Shown: piece by piece, positions 1 through 8,419 of the stretch
Numbering within the stretch: position 1 is the stretch's first letter
Layout: each line of letters opens with the position of its first letter
Assembly: GCF_003966225.1 (NCBI RefSeq)
Contig: NZ_RXNU01000026.1
Location: 1 to 35,165, forward strand
Origin: Shewanella canadensis
GTDB lineage: Bacteria > Pseudomonadota > Gammaproteobacteria > Enterobacterales > Shewanellaceae
Length of the DNA stretch: 35,165 nt
Direction of reading: 5' to 3'
Notes under the pieces: generated by a model
Told to the model about the DNA's origin: nothing
What the model saw: only the letters and a program-made list of their open reading frames with translations
Database searches by the model: none
Program-made: the position numbers and the translations under genes

Positions 1-33
1 ATCCGATCATGTATTCCGGAGTTATGCCTAAAA

Positions 34-125
34 TGACCGGATTATCGCGGAATGTGTGATCGGATTAAACCGAAACAGGTGATCGGTTTATCCCGGAATC
101 GGTGATCGGATTACTCCGAAACATG
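34..125. repeat. Four tandem 23-bp repeats, probable IS21-family end
   Basis: Four consecutive units of exactly 23 bp start at 34, 57, 80 and 103. They share the core TGATCGGATTA followed by a CCGRAA-type block; a degenerate related block lies at 5-26. Multiple direct repeats of this kind that bind the transposase are characteristic of IS21-family termini, so this is probably the outer end of an IS21-like element whose body lies left of the window. The last unit abuts a truncated integrase gene, which suggests the insertion broke that gene. No transposase gene is visible here, so the family assignment is by repeat style only. Confidence 0.5.
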
Positions 126-275
126 CAGCATGAGAACCCTTTATACATCTCACAAATGTTAGGGCACAGCGATACACGATTACTGTTTGAAGTCTACGCC
201 CCTTATGTGGCTAACGCATCACGGCTTGACGGCAGCGCTTTTGATGCGTTAATGAAGGAGCAAGGGCTAGCGTAA
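123..275 (+). pseudogene. Tyrosine recombinase/phage integrase, C-terminal remnant
   Basis: An open frame of about 50 codons reads into the C-terminal catalytic part of a tyrosine recombinase: NPLYISQMLGHSDTRLLFEVY, followed by a short tail ending in a TAA stop. The LGH box and the Tyr of the EVY segment correspond to the conserved histidine region and the nucleophilic tyrosine. The N-terminal domain and the catalytic arginines are missing because the frame starts at the end of the 23-bp repeats. The piece cannot be active. It marks a former integrative element next to the distal end of the polysaccharide locus. Confidence 0.75.
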
Positions 276-279
276 TACT

Positions 280-333
280 CAAAAAAAATGGAAGCCACAG
301 AAGATTTGTTGTCTTCACTGTGCTTCCATTTCA
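280..333 (-). terminator. Rho-independent terminator after glmM
   Basis: Inverted arms AAATGGAAGC and GCTTCCATTT enclose an inner CACAGAAGA/TCTTCACTG pairing with a bulge, giving a long hairpin. Read on the minus strand it follows the glmM stop by about 25 nt and ends in a run of eight T, so it should terminate the leftward operon. The plus strand also ends in a T-rich stretch, so it may work for both directions. Confidence 0.8.
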
Positions 334-356
334 TTTTGAGCAATTTATATTACGAT

Positions 357-1706
357 TTAAGCGCGTACTGCTGTTGCTATATGCTCTGCTTGGGCTTGCG
401 ACATTTCAACATCGGTAGATTCGACCATGACACGGATAAGCGGTTCGGTTCCCGATTTACGTAGCAGCACACGGCCGTTATCGCCTAATACTGCTTCAGC
501 TTCAATTACGGCTTGTTTAACGGCGTCAGAAGCTAGAATTTCATCAGCGTTGTTAGCGGTTAAACGTACATTGAGTAATACCTGCGGTAATTTGTTCATA
601 CCCGACACAATCTCGGCCAATGATTGCTCAGATTGTAATACCGCCTGTAATACTAATAACGACGCCACGACACCATCGCCAGTAGAGGCATGGTCAAGAT
701 GTAAAATATGCCCAGAGCCTTCGCCACCCATGCGCCATCCCGTCGCTTTTAATTGTTCAACCACATAACGGTCGCCCACTTTGGCTCGTTTAAACGGAAT
801 TTCCATTTCTTTTAACGCAATCTCAAGGCCGAGGTTAGACATTAACGTCCCGACGACACCGCCTGTCATCGTGCCTTGCTGTTTGGCAGACTTTGCCAAA
901 ATATACAAAATTTGGTCGCCGTCCACTACGTGACCATTGTGATCAACAAACATCACACGGTCAGCATCACCATCCAGGGCAATACCTAAATCAGCCTCGT
1001 GTACCATGACAGCAGTTTGTAAGCTGTCTAAGCTGGTTGCGCCGCATTCTGCATTAATGTTGAGCCCATCAGGCTTGTCATTAATACTAATGACCTCTGC
1101 GCCCAATTCCCTGTAAACATTGGGTGCGATATGATAGGCAGCGCCGTTAGCACTATCGACAACTATTTTTAGGCCAGCTAGTGTTAGGCCGTTAGCAAAA
1201 ACGCCTTTGCAAAACTCAATGTAACGTCCGGCTGCATCGTTAATTCGCCTAACTTTCCCCAAATCTTCAGATGCAACACACTGCATCGCATTATCATTAA
1301 GTGCTTGCTCTAATAGTGCTTCAATTTCATGTTCTTGCTCATCATTAAGCTTAGTACCCGAATTAGAAAAAAACTTAATATCATTGTCGTAATAGGGGTT
1401 ATGTGAGGCACTAATCACGACACCAGCATCGGCACGGAAAGTTGATGCCAGGTAGGCCACTGCGGGGGTTGGCATTGGCCCCACTAGGGCAACATTAATA
1501 CCTGCTGCAGATAGGCCGGCTTGAATGGCCGACTCGAGCATATAGCCGCTAATACGCGTATCTTTACCGATCAACACTTCCTTTGTACCACTGGAAGCTA
1601 ACACTTTGCCCGCAGCCCAACCTAACTTCATTGCAAAACTAGGCGTAATTGGAAACTCACCCACTTTCCCGCGAACACCATCGGTACCAAAATATTGACG
1701 AGACAT
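357..1706 (-). CDS. glmM: Phosphoglucosamine mutase (GlmM family), probably a locus-borne paralogue
   Basis: It interconverts glucosamine-6-phosphate and glucosamine-1-phosphate in the cytoplasm, feeding UDP-GlcNAc synthesis. The full family length is present (449 aa): FGTDGVRG at the N-terminus, the SASHNP phosphoserine loop near residue 100, the DGDADR metal loop, GEGSGH for sugar binding, and RKSGTEPLIRVMVE for phosphate binding. The ATG at 1712 has the AAGGA sequence touching it; the ATG at 1706 lies 5-6 nt from the same AAGGA and gives the usual MSRQYFGTDG start, so 1706 is preferred. The metal loop reads DGDADR, where E. coli GlmM has DGDGDR. It sits at the distal end of the polysaccharide operon and not beside folP/ftsH, so it is probably a second copy; that inference needs the rest of the genome. 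Confidence 0.9.
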   Translation of the reverse strand: MSRQYFGTDGVRGKVGEFPITPSFAMKLGWAAGKVLASSGTKEVLIGKDTRISGYMLESAIQAGLSAAGINVALVGPMPTPAVAYLASTFRADAGVVISASHNPYYDNDIKFFSNSGTKLNDEQEHEIEALLEQALNDNAMQCVASEDLGKVRRINDAAGRYIEFCKGVFANGLTLAGLKIVVDSANGAAYHIAPNVYRELGAEVISINDKPDGLNINAECGATSLDSLQTAVMVHEADLGIALDGDADRVMFVDHNGHVVDGDQILYILAKSAKQQGTMTGGVVGTLMSNLGLEIALKEMEIPFKRAKVGDRYVVEQLKATGWRMGGEGSGHILHLDHASTGDGVVASLLVLQAVLQSEQSLAEIVSGMNKLPQVLLNVRLTANNADEILASDAVKQAVIEAEAVLGDNGRVLLRKSGTEPLIRVMVESTDVEMSQAQAEHIATAVRA

Positions 1707-1801
1707 ATTCATCCTTAAAAAACGACTGAGAATTTATAAATAAATAATATATAAAACCAAATCGAAAATAATTTGACTTTATAAAAAATCACCACTTAAA
1801 G

Positions 1802-2198
1802 TTAACCCGGCTCCAAAAGTGCCATAACCTGCTTCTTAAAAATAGCGCCAAGCTTGTTATTTTTCGGGCCATATTCAACAAAAGCACTCATGTAGCCGAG
1901 CTTGTCGCCGCAATAGTTCGACTTACCAGTCATATGAAACGCTTCTACTGACTCAGACTCTATTAGCATATCTATCGCATCGTTATGCTGTATCTCATCT
2001 TCCGCTCCCAAAGGTGTTTTTTCTAACAAATCCCATATATTCTCGGACTAGACATATCGGCCAACAGCAGAAAGATTTGAAGGAGCCTCTCAACTTTGGG
2101 CTTTCGACCATTTTAGATATCGCAGTAGACAAGTAAGCACATAATCCAACACCATCGCAATCAGCAATACCATACTTATCTAAATCTTTTATTGGTAC
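1802..2198 (-). pseudogene. galU: galU remnant (UTP-glucose-1-phosphate uridylyltransferase)
   Basis: Three frames together spell the C-terminal third of GalU. One reads VPIKDLDKYGIADCDG and KMVESPK; after a frameshift another reads EAPSNLSAVGRYV; an in-frame TAG replaces the next codon; then SENIWDLLEKTPLGAEDEIQ and finally KLGYMSAFVEYG run to the natural stop. The usual DCG of GalU is YCG here. The N-terminal two-thirds are missing and replaced by an IS66-like fragment at about 2198-2210. The gene is certainly inactive. Intact GalU makes UDP-glucose, so this position originally supplied a nucleotide sugar at the end of the operon. Confidence 0.85.
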
Positions 2199-2805
2199 CG
2201 AACTTGCACTTCTGAAATTAGCCTGTGAAAAAATGGGGATCAAACATATCCTTTAGTATGCTTTGGGTTGTACGCACATTCAGATGATATTGACCAGCTA
2301 ACACCGCAAGATAACTCTGTAATCTTGGCCCCATCTGTCCAGTGGGAACCGTATCCAGAAGTTTGCTTTTTGATGAGACTCCACAGCATTGGCTGAGGCC
2401 ATGGAAGAGTTGATATTAGGTGATATGGGTTTGCGGTTTTGGTAGCTCAAATACTTGATGTAGATAGCTTGGAAATACATTCGGTTTAACCCGCCGCCAC
2501 ACTGCGAACAATGTCAGTGCGGGAAACAGGCAACCGAAACATCGGTTGGTTTTTATGGTGTTAAAGGCCGTAGCTTCCCCTCGAGGACTGGCTCAACGCC
2601 AACCATATATCGGCTTCGAGGAGTTTGAGCTTATATCGCTCCACCCTCGCTGCAGATATATTGCTGAGGGAGATTTCAATGAGTTCTTAGAGCTTGTCGT
2701 TCATTGGTCTTCATAGTCACGAAGCTCGTCCCATAGCCCTCGGATGAGCAAATTGGCTTCGCTGATACCTGAAAGCGGCTCTTGTGTAAATAGTTTCTTT
2801 TTCAT
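2199..2805 (-). mobile_element. Degraded IS66-family element (tnpC fragment)
   Basis: Read on the minus strand, an ATG at 2704 opens MNDKL, a stop, then ELIEISLSNISAA, which looks like the N-terminus of an IS66 TnpC transposase. After deletions and stops the frame resumes as HQVFELPKPQTHIT, then TGQMGPRLQSYLAVLAGQYH, and ends near a broken ISEVQ motif, all typical of TnpC. The DDE catalytic half is missing. A 34-codon frame at 2702-2805, with a good AGGTGG ribosome site, overlaps the tnpC ATG as ATGA; I do not recognise it. The element truncates galU and is dead. The following 2806-3102 stretch shows no gene. Confidence 0.7.
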
Positions 2806-3102
2806 GGCCACCTGTTTGAGCGCTAAAAAGGATCGTCCAATAGCTAACTACGAGTTGTTTGTCGGTCATCTAACGTTCATGTCAATTTTGGACTGGTGAA
2901 AGGTTACTAAAGATGCTTAATTAACAACTATCAATAACTACTAATGCTGTAAACTACTAAAGAAACTCAACCACTACGTTATCCAAACATGCTCAGACAT
3001 TAACTAATGCAGAGTTAACAATCTTGTTCGCCTGTTACTCAACCCTCATATTTCCGGAAATTAATACTCACCAAACATGTGTCCAACCACACAAAAACCT
3101 AA

Positions 3103-4095
3103 CTAGCGCCCCATTCCAAATAAGACAACTTTAACAGTAATAAATAAAACTTTAATATCAAGCCACATACTATGATGCTTAATATAATAAATATCGTATT
3201 TATGTTTCCACACAGCATCATCGACAGATGCCCCATAGGGATAACTTACTTGTGCCAAACCCGTTACTCCCGGTTTTACAGCATGCCTAAATCGGTAATA
3301 GGGAATTTCTCTTTCTAAGTCAGTAATAAATACCTCCCTTTCAGGCCTAGGTCCAACTATAGACATTTCACCTTTCAAGATATTAATCACTTGAGGTAAT
3401 TCATCAACCCGAGTTTTCCGGATAAAATTACCAACACGAGTAACTCGAGCATCGTTCTTTGTCGCCCACTGAGCCCCACCATGTTCCGCGTCAGTACTCA
3501 TTGAACGAAACTTAATAACTTCGAACTCAACATTGTACTGACCTGTACGCTTCTGTCGGTAAAAAATAGGACCCCGGCTTTCCAACTTAATAGCTAAAGC
3601 GGCAATTAGACCTATAGGTAAAGTAAAAAAAAGAAGCAGTAAAGCTGATGCTATATCAATAACTCTCTTCGCTAATTGAGTCCGCTTAGTCGATAAAATA
3701 GAAAAAGCTTTCTGATGCAAAAAGTATCCACTGTGAAGCAAGCGAACTTCTGTGTAACGAAGTCGCGAATCCAAATAGCTCACCAAAGGTTCTACCCAAG
3801 CCCCCAACTCTGTAGCCTTAACAAGGAATTGCCGTTGTTCAGCCTCTAAACTAGCACTTTCAAAATGACAAATTATCTTTCCGTGTAAGTCGCAAAGACT
3901 GTAGTCGTTGATGACTATATCAAAGCTATAATCCTCAATAATCCTGCCAATTTCCAACTCTCTATGAATTGGACAGTACACGTAGATAACATCCTGATTT
4001 AGGACCTGTTTCTTCGATTTAAACCGCTGAGCGCTTCCAATAAAGTGAACTTCTGGAGTAAATTCTTTTGTACTATGCTTTTCAACGTTAATCAT
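3103..4095 (-). CDS. Polyprenyl-phosphate glycosyl-1-phosphate transferase (initiating sugar transferase)
   Basis: It is expected to transfer a hexose-1-phosphate from a nucleotide sugar to undecaprenyl phosphate at the inner membrane, starting each repeat unit. The catalytic half (residues about 142-330) has all the bacterial sugar-transferase signatures: KRVIDIASALLLLFF membrane segment (147-169), FYRQKRTG, KFRSM (195-199), DELPQ (231-235), GPRPE (248-252) and KPGVTGLAQV. The first 140 residues are soluble-looking and lack the four or five helices of WcaJ/WbaP-type enzymes. It is the second-to-last intact gene of the leftward operon, 188 bp after the GT2 gene. No strong ribosome site precedes the chosen ATG. 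Sugar specificity cannot be read from sequence. Confidence 0.9.
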   Translation of the reverse strand: MINVEKHSTKEFTPEVHFIGSAQRFKSKKQVLNQDVIYVYCPIHRELEIGRIIEDYSFDIVINDYSLCDLHGKIICHFESASLEAEQRQFLVKATELGAWVEPLVSYLDSRLRYTEVRLLHSGYFLHQKAFSILSTKRTQLAKRVIDIASALLLLFFTLPIGLIAALAIKLESRGPIFYRQKRTGQYNVEFEVIKFRSMSTDAEHGGAQWATKNDARVTRVGNFIRKTRVDELPQVINILKGEMSIVGPRPEREVFITDLEREIPYYRFRHAVKPGVTGLAQVSYPYGASVDDAVWKHKYDIYYIKHHSMWLDIKVLFITVKVVLFGMGR

Positions 4096-4283
4096 TATTT
4101 TGTTTCGCTATAGTTTAAAACCACTAAAAATCACTTATGTGCTCTAATTATAAATAAGACCAAATTTCTAGTCATTAAAATCGATTGCTTCAGATGTAAA
4201 AATGAAAACAATTACTCATTCAACATGCTCACATTGAAACAGAAATTATTAAAAACATCATTTAGCAACTACAAATTAAAGAC

Positions 4284-5048
4284 TTACAGCAACCCACCAG
4301 AAAACAACTTGTTGAAAAGCTTAATAAAAACCAAATAAAAAGGAGCTTTCTTACCGTTACGTTTCCAGGCATCTAAAACTTCTTTGTTGCCTAGGTAGAT
4401 GCTTTTTACTCCTGCAGTGCTCTCACCACCCAATCTCATAGCGACTAAATCTTGATCAATAACTGAATGTTTGTACTTATTGACAAACAAAGCTCTCAAC
4501 AAAAATTCATAGTCGGCCGAAATTTTGTAACTAGGGCAGTAAAGCCCAATTGAATCATAAACCTCTTTTTTAACATAGGTTGACGGGTGAGGCGGCTGCC
4601 AGCCTAACCCCCATTTTGCCCGATTGCTTAGTGGACTACAACGATAACGCCTCGCCTTTTTAGAGAAATCTGTATCGAAGTAATACAGGTGTCCAGAGAC
4701 TATGTCAGCCAAACTTCGTTCGAATTCTTGTTTCACTGAAGATAAAACAAACTCATCAACATAAATATCATCAGCATTAATAATAGCTATATATTTTCCA
4801 GAAGCTAACGAAATAGCCTTATTCATCGCATCATAAAGACCATTATCTTTCTCAGAAATAAATTTCACTCTAGGATCTGTAACATTATTTAGTAGCTCAA
4901 CGGTATCGTCCGTTGAACAGCCATCCATAATGATATATTCGAAGCATATATCTGTTTGTTGTAGGACTGATTCTATCGTTTCGCTAATAGTAGAAGCCGC
5001 ATTATAGCAAACTGTGATAACACTAAAGTCAACATTGTCAGTTTTCAT
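4284..5048 (-). CDS. Family 2 glycosyltransferase (GT-A fold)
   Basis: A 254-residue cytoplasmic glycosyltransferase of the WcaA/WcaE type. It opens with VDFSVITVCYNA, has DGCSTDDT (42-49) and the DXD-like metal site INADD (90-94), followed by the acceptor-side HPSTYVKKEVY region. Its start overlaps the stop of the phosphomannomutase gene as TAATG, with a GAGGT ribosome site, so the two are translationally coupled. Position directly after the GDP-mannose/GDP-fucose genes makes a GDP-sugar donor plausible but not proven. Confidence 0.88.
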   Translation of the reverse strand: MKTDNVDFSVITVCYNAASTISETIESVLQQTDICFEYIIMDGCSTDDTVELLNNVTDPRVKFISEKDNGLYDAMNKAISLASGKYIAIINADDIYVDEFVLSSVKQEFERSLADIVSGHLYYFDTDFSKKARRYRCSPLSNRAKWGLGWQPPHPSTYVKKEVYDSIGLYCPSYKISADYEFLLRALFVNKYKHSVIDQDLVAMRLGGESTAGVKSIYLGNKEVLDAWKRNGKKAPFYLVFIKLFNKLFSGGLL

Positions 5049-6505
5049 TAGTGACCTCTAATACCGCTGGAAGCTTCTAAATATTCAGTTGTTTGAATAA
5101 TTTTACTCAATACGCGCTCAACAATTTCTTTTGCCAATTCAAAAGAAGCAGCTTCTACATAACACCTTAACTCTGGAGCGTTACCAGAAGGCCGTAAATG
5201 AACAATAGTATTATTTGATAGGACCATTCTCAAACCATCAGTTTCATCTGTTTCGACCACAGAAACATTAGAAAAACCTAACGAACGAAGCATTAATTCA
5301 GGGCTGTTTTTTCCTTCATCTATTACTAACTTGCTTTTAGAACGTTCAAAATTCTTTATACGATCGCTATGAGTGTACCGTAAAGGTAGTGCATTCACCT
5401 GTTGAGATATTTTTACTGTTTTACTCTTTGCAAGTAAAATAAAAGCGGGTAAAAGTGCATCTCTTGTCGGCAATGCCTTCAATACTTCTCCATTTAATTC
5501 AACATCGCAGCCTAATAAGAAACCACCGTTTGCTTCAAAGCCAGCTACAGTTCGATAATTGCTACTTAAGTTTTCAAATTCGGCAATAACATAAGGACTA
5601 CCAATTTTAGTTCGTTGAATGTGCTTAAAATAACCGGATAATTCAATCGATGTATTGCAACTAACAGGAACGGCAAGAGCCTCAATATTCAACTCTTTAC
5701 TGCAAAGCAAACCTAATATATCACCTCTCAACCAATTACCGTTTTCATCAGAAACTAATGGTCTATCTCCATCTCCATCTGTCGAGAAAATCGCATCAAA
5801 ATTATATTTTCTTGACCAATCTAATGCTTTCTGTACATCTAGCGGCGAGACAGCTTCTGTATCGATAGGGACGAATTCGTCGCTTCTTTCCAGGCATGTC
5901 ACTTTCGCACCTAGACCTCTAAACAGATTTGGGTAGAGATCTCTTCCGGCACTTGAATGTTCATATATACCAATATGAAGGCCTTCAAGTGAACTTGAAG
6001 AAAAAAGTGAACTATAACGCTCACAATAATATGAAGCAGCGGCTTCATTGATAACAAGATTAGGCAAACTAACGACAGGTTGGAAATTGGTCTCATTGTC
6101 CAAAATCAAAAATTCGTCTTGTTTTGAAATCTCACCATCAGGTCGATAAAACTTTAATCCGTTTCGGTCAAAAGGAATGTGGCTACCTGTCACCATAATT
6201 GCTGGTACATCCTCTTGCATACTTGTGTATGCAAGCGCGGGAGTGGGAATAACTCCATAGTAGGTAGTTGCGATGCCAATTTGATTTAATGCTGATGCAC
6301 AAGACTGAGCCATTGCATAGCTACTAGGACGATTGTCAACCGCTATAGCGATTTCAGAAAATACAAAGCTCCGTTGCATTACTCGAGCAAAAGCAACTGC
6401 GAACGCACCACACACATTTGGGGTGAATTGCGAAACCAAACCTCTTGCGCCGCTAGTACCAAAAGAAACACCAGACTCAGATAAAACTATTTTAGAACTT
6501 ATCAC
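5048..6505 (-). CDS. manB: Phosphomannomutase (ManB/CpsG)
   Basis: It converts mannose-6-phosphate to mannose-1-phosphate for GDP-mannose synthesis. The 485 residues carry FGTSGARG near the N-terminus, the phosphoserine loop TGSHIP (106-111), the magnesium loop DGDGDR (243-248), FEANGG and the phosphate-binding RPSGNAPELR. The TGSHIP variant (instead of TASHNP) is the form I associate with Vibrio-type O-antigen phosphomannomutases. The start is GTG, preceded by a strong AGGGAAG ribosome site that overlaps the end of manC, 3 nt apart. A glucose activity cannot be excluded, but the neighbour manC argues for mannose. Confidence 0.9.
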   Translation of the reverse strand: MISSKIVLSESGVSFGTSGARGLVSQFTPNVCGAFAVAFARVMQRSFVFSEIAIAVDNRPSSYAMAQSCASALNQIGIATTYYGVIPTPALAYTSMQEDVPAIMVTGSHIPFDRNGLKFYRPDGEISKQDEFLILDNETNFQPVVSLPNLVINEAAASYYCERYSSLFSSSSLEGLHIGIYEHSSAGRDLYPNLFRGLGAKVTCLERSDEFVPIDTEAVSPLDVQKALDWSRKYNFDAIFSTDGDGDRPLVSDENGNWLRGDILGLLCSKELNIEALAVPVSCNTSIELSGYFKHIQRTKIGSPYVIAEFENLSSNYRTVAGFEANGGFLLGCDVELNGEVLKALPTRDALLPAFILLAKSKTVKISQQVNALPLRYTHSDRIKNFERSKSKLVIDEGKNSPELMLRSLGFSNVSVVETDETDGLRMVLSNNTIVHLRPSGNAPELRCYVEAASFELAKEIVERVLSKIIQTTEYLEASSGIRGH

Positions 6506-6508
6506 TTT

Positions 6509-7927
6509 TTACTTCCCTTCGATTCGCCCATATCGGTCTTCAAAACGAACAATATCGTCCTCCCCTAGATAAGAACCTGATTGCACCTCTATTAACTCTA
6601 GTGGCACCTTACCTGGGTTTTCTAAGGCATGAACAACACCAACGGGAATATAGGTTGATTGGTTTTCGGTAAGTAGAATGTCATTATCACCGTTGGTAAC
6701 CTTGGCAGTTCCAGAGACTACGATCCAATGCTCCGCTCTATGATGATGCATTTGAATCGATAGTTTTTCGCCCGGTTTTACGGTAATGCGCTTAACCTGA
6801 AAACGCTCTCCATTATCAATGGAGTCATATTTCCCCCAAGGACGATAGACTTCACGATGATGTTGCCATTCACTGCGTTCTTCTGCTTTTAGCTGTTCTA
6901 CAATGTTTTTGACTTGCTGCACATCAGACTGTTTGGCAACCAAAATGGCATCCTTAGTTTCAACTACTATTGCATCATCTAAACCAATCGTTGTGACTAA
7001 CTTTTCTGTAGCATTAACGTATGTATTGCGCGTATCTATATTGATAACATCACCACGACAAACATTGCCATACTCATCTTTGTCAGAGACTTCCCATAAG
7101 GCTGACCAGCTCCCAACATCGCTCCAGCCACAATCCATTGGTACAACCACGGCTTGAGCGGTTTTTTCCATCAAAGCATAATCAACAGAATCATCAGGAC
7201 AGGCTTCAAATGCCGCTTTATTGAGACGAATAAAATCTAAATCAGCTTGCGTGTCTGCCATTGCCTGTTCGCAAGCACTGAACATCTGTGGTCGATGGAC
7301 TTTAAGTTCGGCCAAGTAAGTACTTGCTTTGAACAAGAACATCCCACTGTTCCAGTAATATTCACCTGATACTAAATATTCATTGGCTGTGGCTAGATTA
7401 GGTTTTTCAACAAATTGTGCAACCGTAAATCCAGTTTGTCCTTCTTGAGCATCACCGCGTTTAATGTAGCCGTAACCAGTTTCTGGTGCTGTTGGCACAA
7501 TACCAAAAGTCACCAATTTATTGGCGTTAGCAAACGGAATAGCCTGCTCGATTGATGCGCAAAATGCAGCTTCATCTTTAATGACATGGTCAGCAGCTAA
7601 GACAAGCAATAGTGGGTCATCACCATTTTTTAATGCTTGAATAGCTGCTAGCGCAATAGCAGGTGCAGTGTTACGACCAACAGGCTCAAGAATAATACCA
7701 CTAGTTTGAATTGCATCAGCACGGAGTTGCTCGGCAACAGAAAAACGGTGTTCTTCATTACAAATAACCAACGCAGGTAAATGTTCAATCCCATTTAAGC
7801 GCTTAGCTGTAGTTTGTAGCATCGAGTTATCACCCAACAAGGTCAGGAATTGCTTAGGAAGCTGTTGACGTGAAAGAGGCCATAAACGAGAGCCAGAGCC
7901 GCCAGCCATAATTACAGGTAAAATCAT
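6509..7927 (-). CDS. manC: Mannose-1-phosphate guanylyltransferase / mannose-6-phosphate isomerase
   Basis: Bifunctional type II enzyme: the N-terminal nucleotidyltransferase makes GDP-mannose from mannose-1-phosphate and GTP, and the C-terminal cupin isomerises fructose-6-phosphate to mannose-6-phosphate. Visible motifs are MAGGSGSRLWPLSR near the start with QLPKQFL after it, FVEKP in the transferase, and RPWGKYDSI plus the metal-binding QMHHHRAEHW in the cupin. At 472 aa it has the normal length. Its ATG overlaps the gmm stop as ATGA, indicating translational coupling. With manB it supplies GDP-mannose for gmd. Confidence 0.95.
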   Translation of the reverse strand: MILPVIMAGGSGSRLWPLSRQQLPKQFLTLLGDNSMLQTTAKRLNGIEHLPALVICNEEHRFSVAEQLRADAIQTSGIILEPVGRNTAPAIALAAIQALKNGDDPLLLVLAADHVIKDEAAFCASIEQAIPFANANKLVTFGIVPTAPETGYGYIKRGDAQEGQTGFTVAQFVEKPNLATANEYLVSGEYYWNSGMFLFKASTYLAELKVHRPQMFSACEQAMADTQADLDFIRLNKAAFEACPDDSVDYALMEKTAQAVVVPMDCGWSDVGSWSALWEVSDKDEYGNVCRGDVINIDTRNTYVNATEKLVTTIGLDDAIVVETKDAILVAKQSDVQQVKNIVEQLKAEERSEWQHHREVYRPWGKYDSIDNGERFQVKRITVKPGEKLSIQMHHHRAEHWIVVSGTAKVTNGDNDILLTENQSTYIPVGVVHALENPGKVPLELIEVQSGSYLGEDDIVRFEDRYGRIEGK

Positions 7928-8412
7928 TGTTTCTCCTTTTTAAATGTGTAAAAGTTTTTCTTATCAAAATACCACTTGCTATGTGCGTGTACCTTTTTAT
8001 CGGTAAGTAAAGTGGGGATATCGAACCATTGGTAACCACCATGTTGCACATCAAGTGGTAAGTTATCTAACTGACAATCAAGCTGTAAAAGGAGCGCGAT
8101 GGCGACATAATGTGTTGTAACATCATCACCAAAAACATAATCGTTATAAAAATGGTCAAAGGGGCCGAGCAATGACGCCTGCTCAATAGTAAATTGGTGT
8201 CCGAGTTCAGCTAGCGTTAAGCGCTTAAAAGCATCCGCTAAACCTTCATTCTTTAAAATCCGGCCACCTGGCACAAACCAATAATCTTTAGCAGGCCGAT
8301 TTAAGCGCTTACCCAGTAAGGCCTGCCCATTAGCATTAGTCACCACCAAATCAATGGATACAAGTGGTGTACTTGCTATTACGGTTGAAAATGTGAGTTT
8401 ATCGAGAAACAT
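7924..8412 (-). CDS. gmm: GDP-mannose mannosyl hydrolase (Nudix)
   Basis: It belongs to the Gmm/NudD (WcaH) subfamily, which hydrolyses GDP-mannose or GDP-glucose and is thought to tune GDP-mannose levels beside gmd and fcl. The sequence reads STPLVSIDLVV, then WFVPGGRILKNEGLADAF and LTLAELG, the degenerate Nudix box typical of this subfamily, then HFYNDY and TTHYVAIAL. Two starts are possible: GTG at 8418, or ATG at 8412 with AGAG 5 nt upstream. I chose 8412, giving MFLDKLTF, like the E. coli N-terminus. It lies 7 nt after fcl and overlaps manC by 4 nt. Confidence 0.92.
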   Translation of the reverse strand: MFLDKLTFSTVIASTPLVSIDLVVTNANGQALLGKRLNRPAKDYWFVPGGRILKNEGLADAFKRLTLAELGHQFTIEQASLLGPFDHFYNDYVFGDDVTTHYVAIALLLQLDCQLDNLPLDVQHGGYQWFDIPTLLTDKKVHAHSKWYFDKKNFYTFKKEKQ

Positions 8413-8419
8413 CAGCACT

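Noticed and set aside
427..768. Plus-strand frame opposite glmM
   Set aside because: It is a shadow of the clearly conserved glmM on the other strand.
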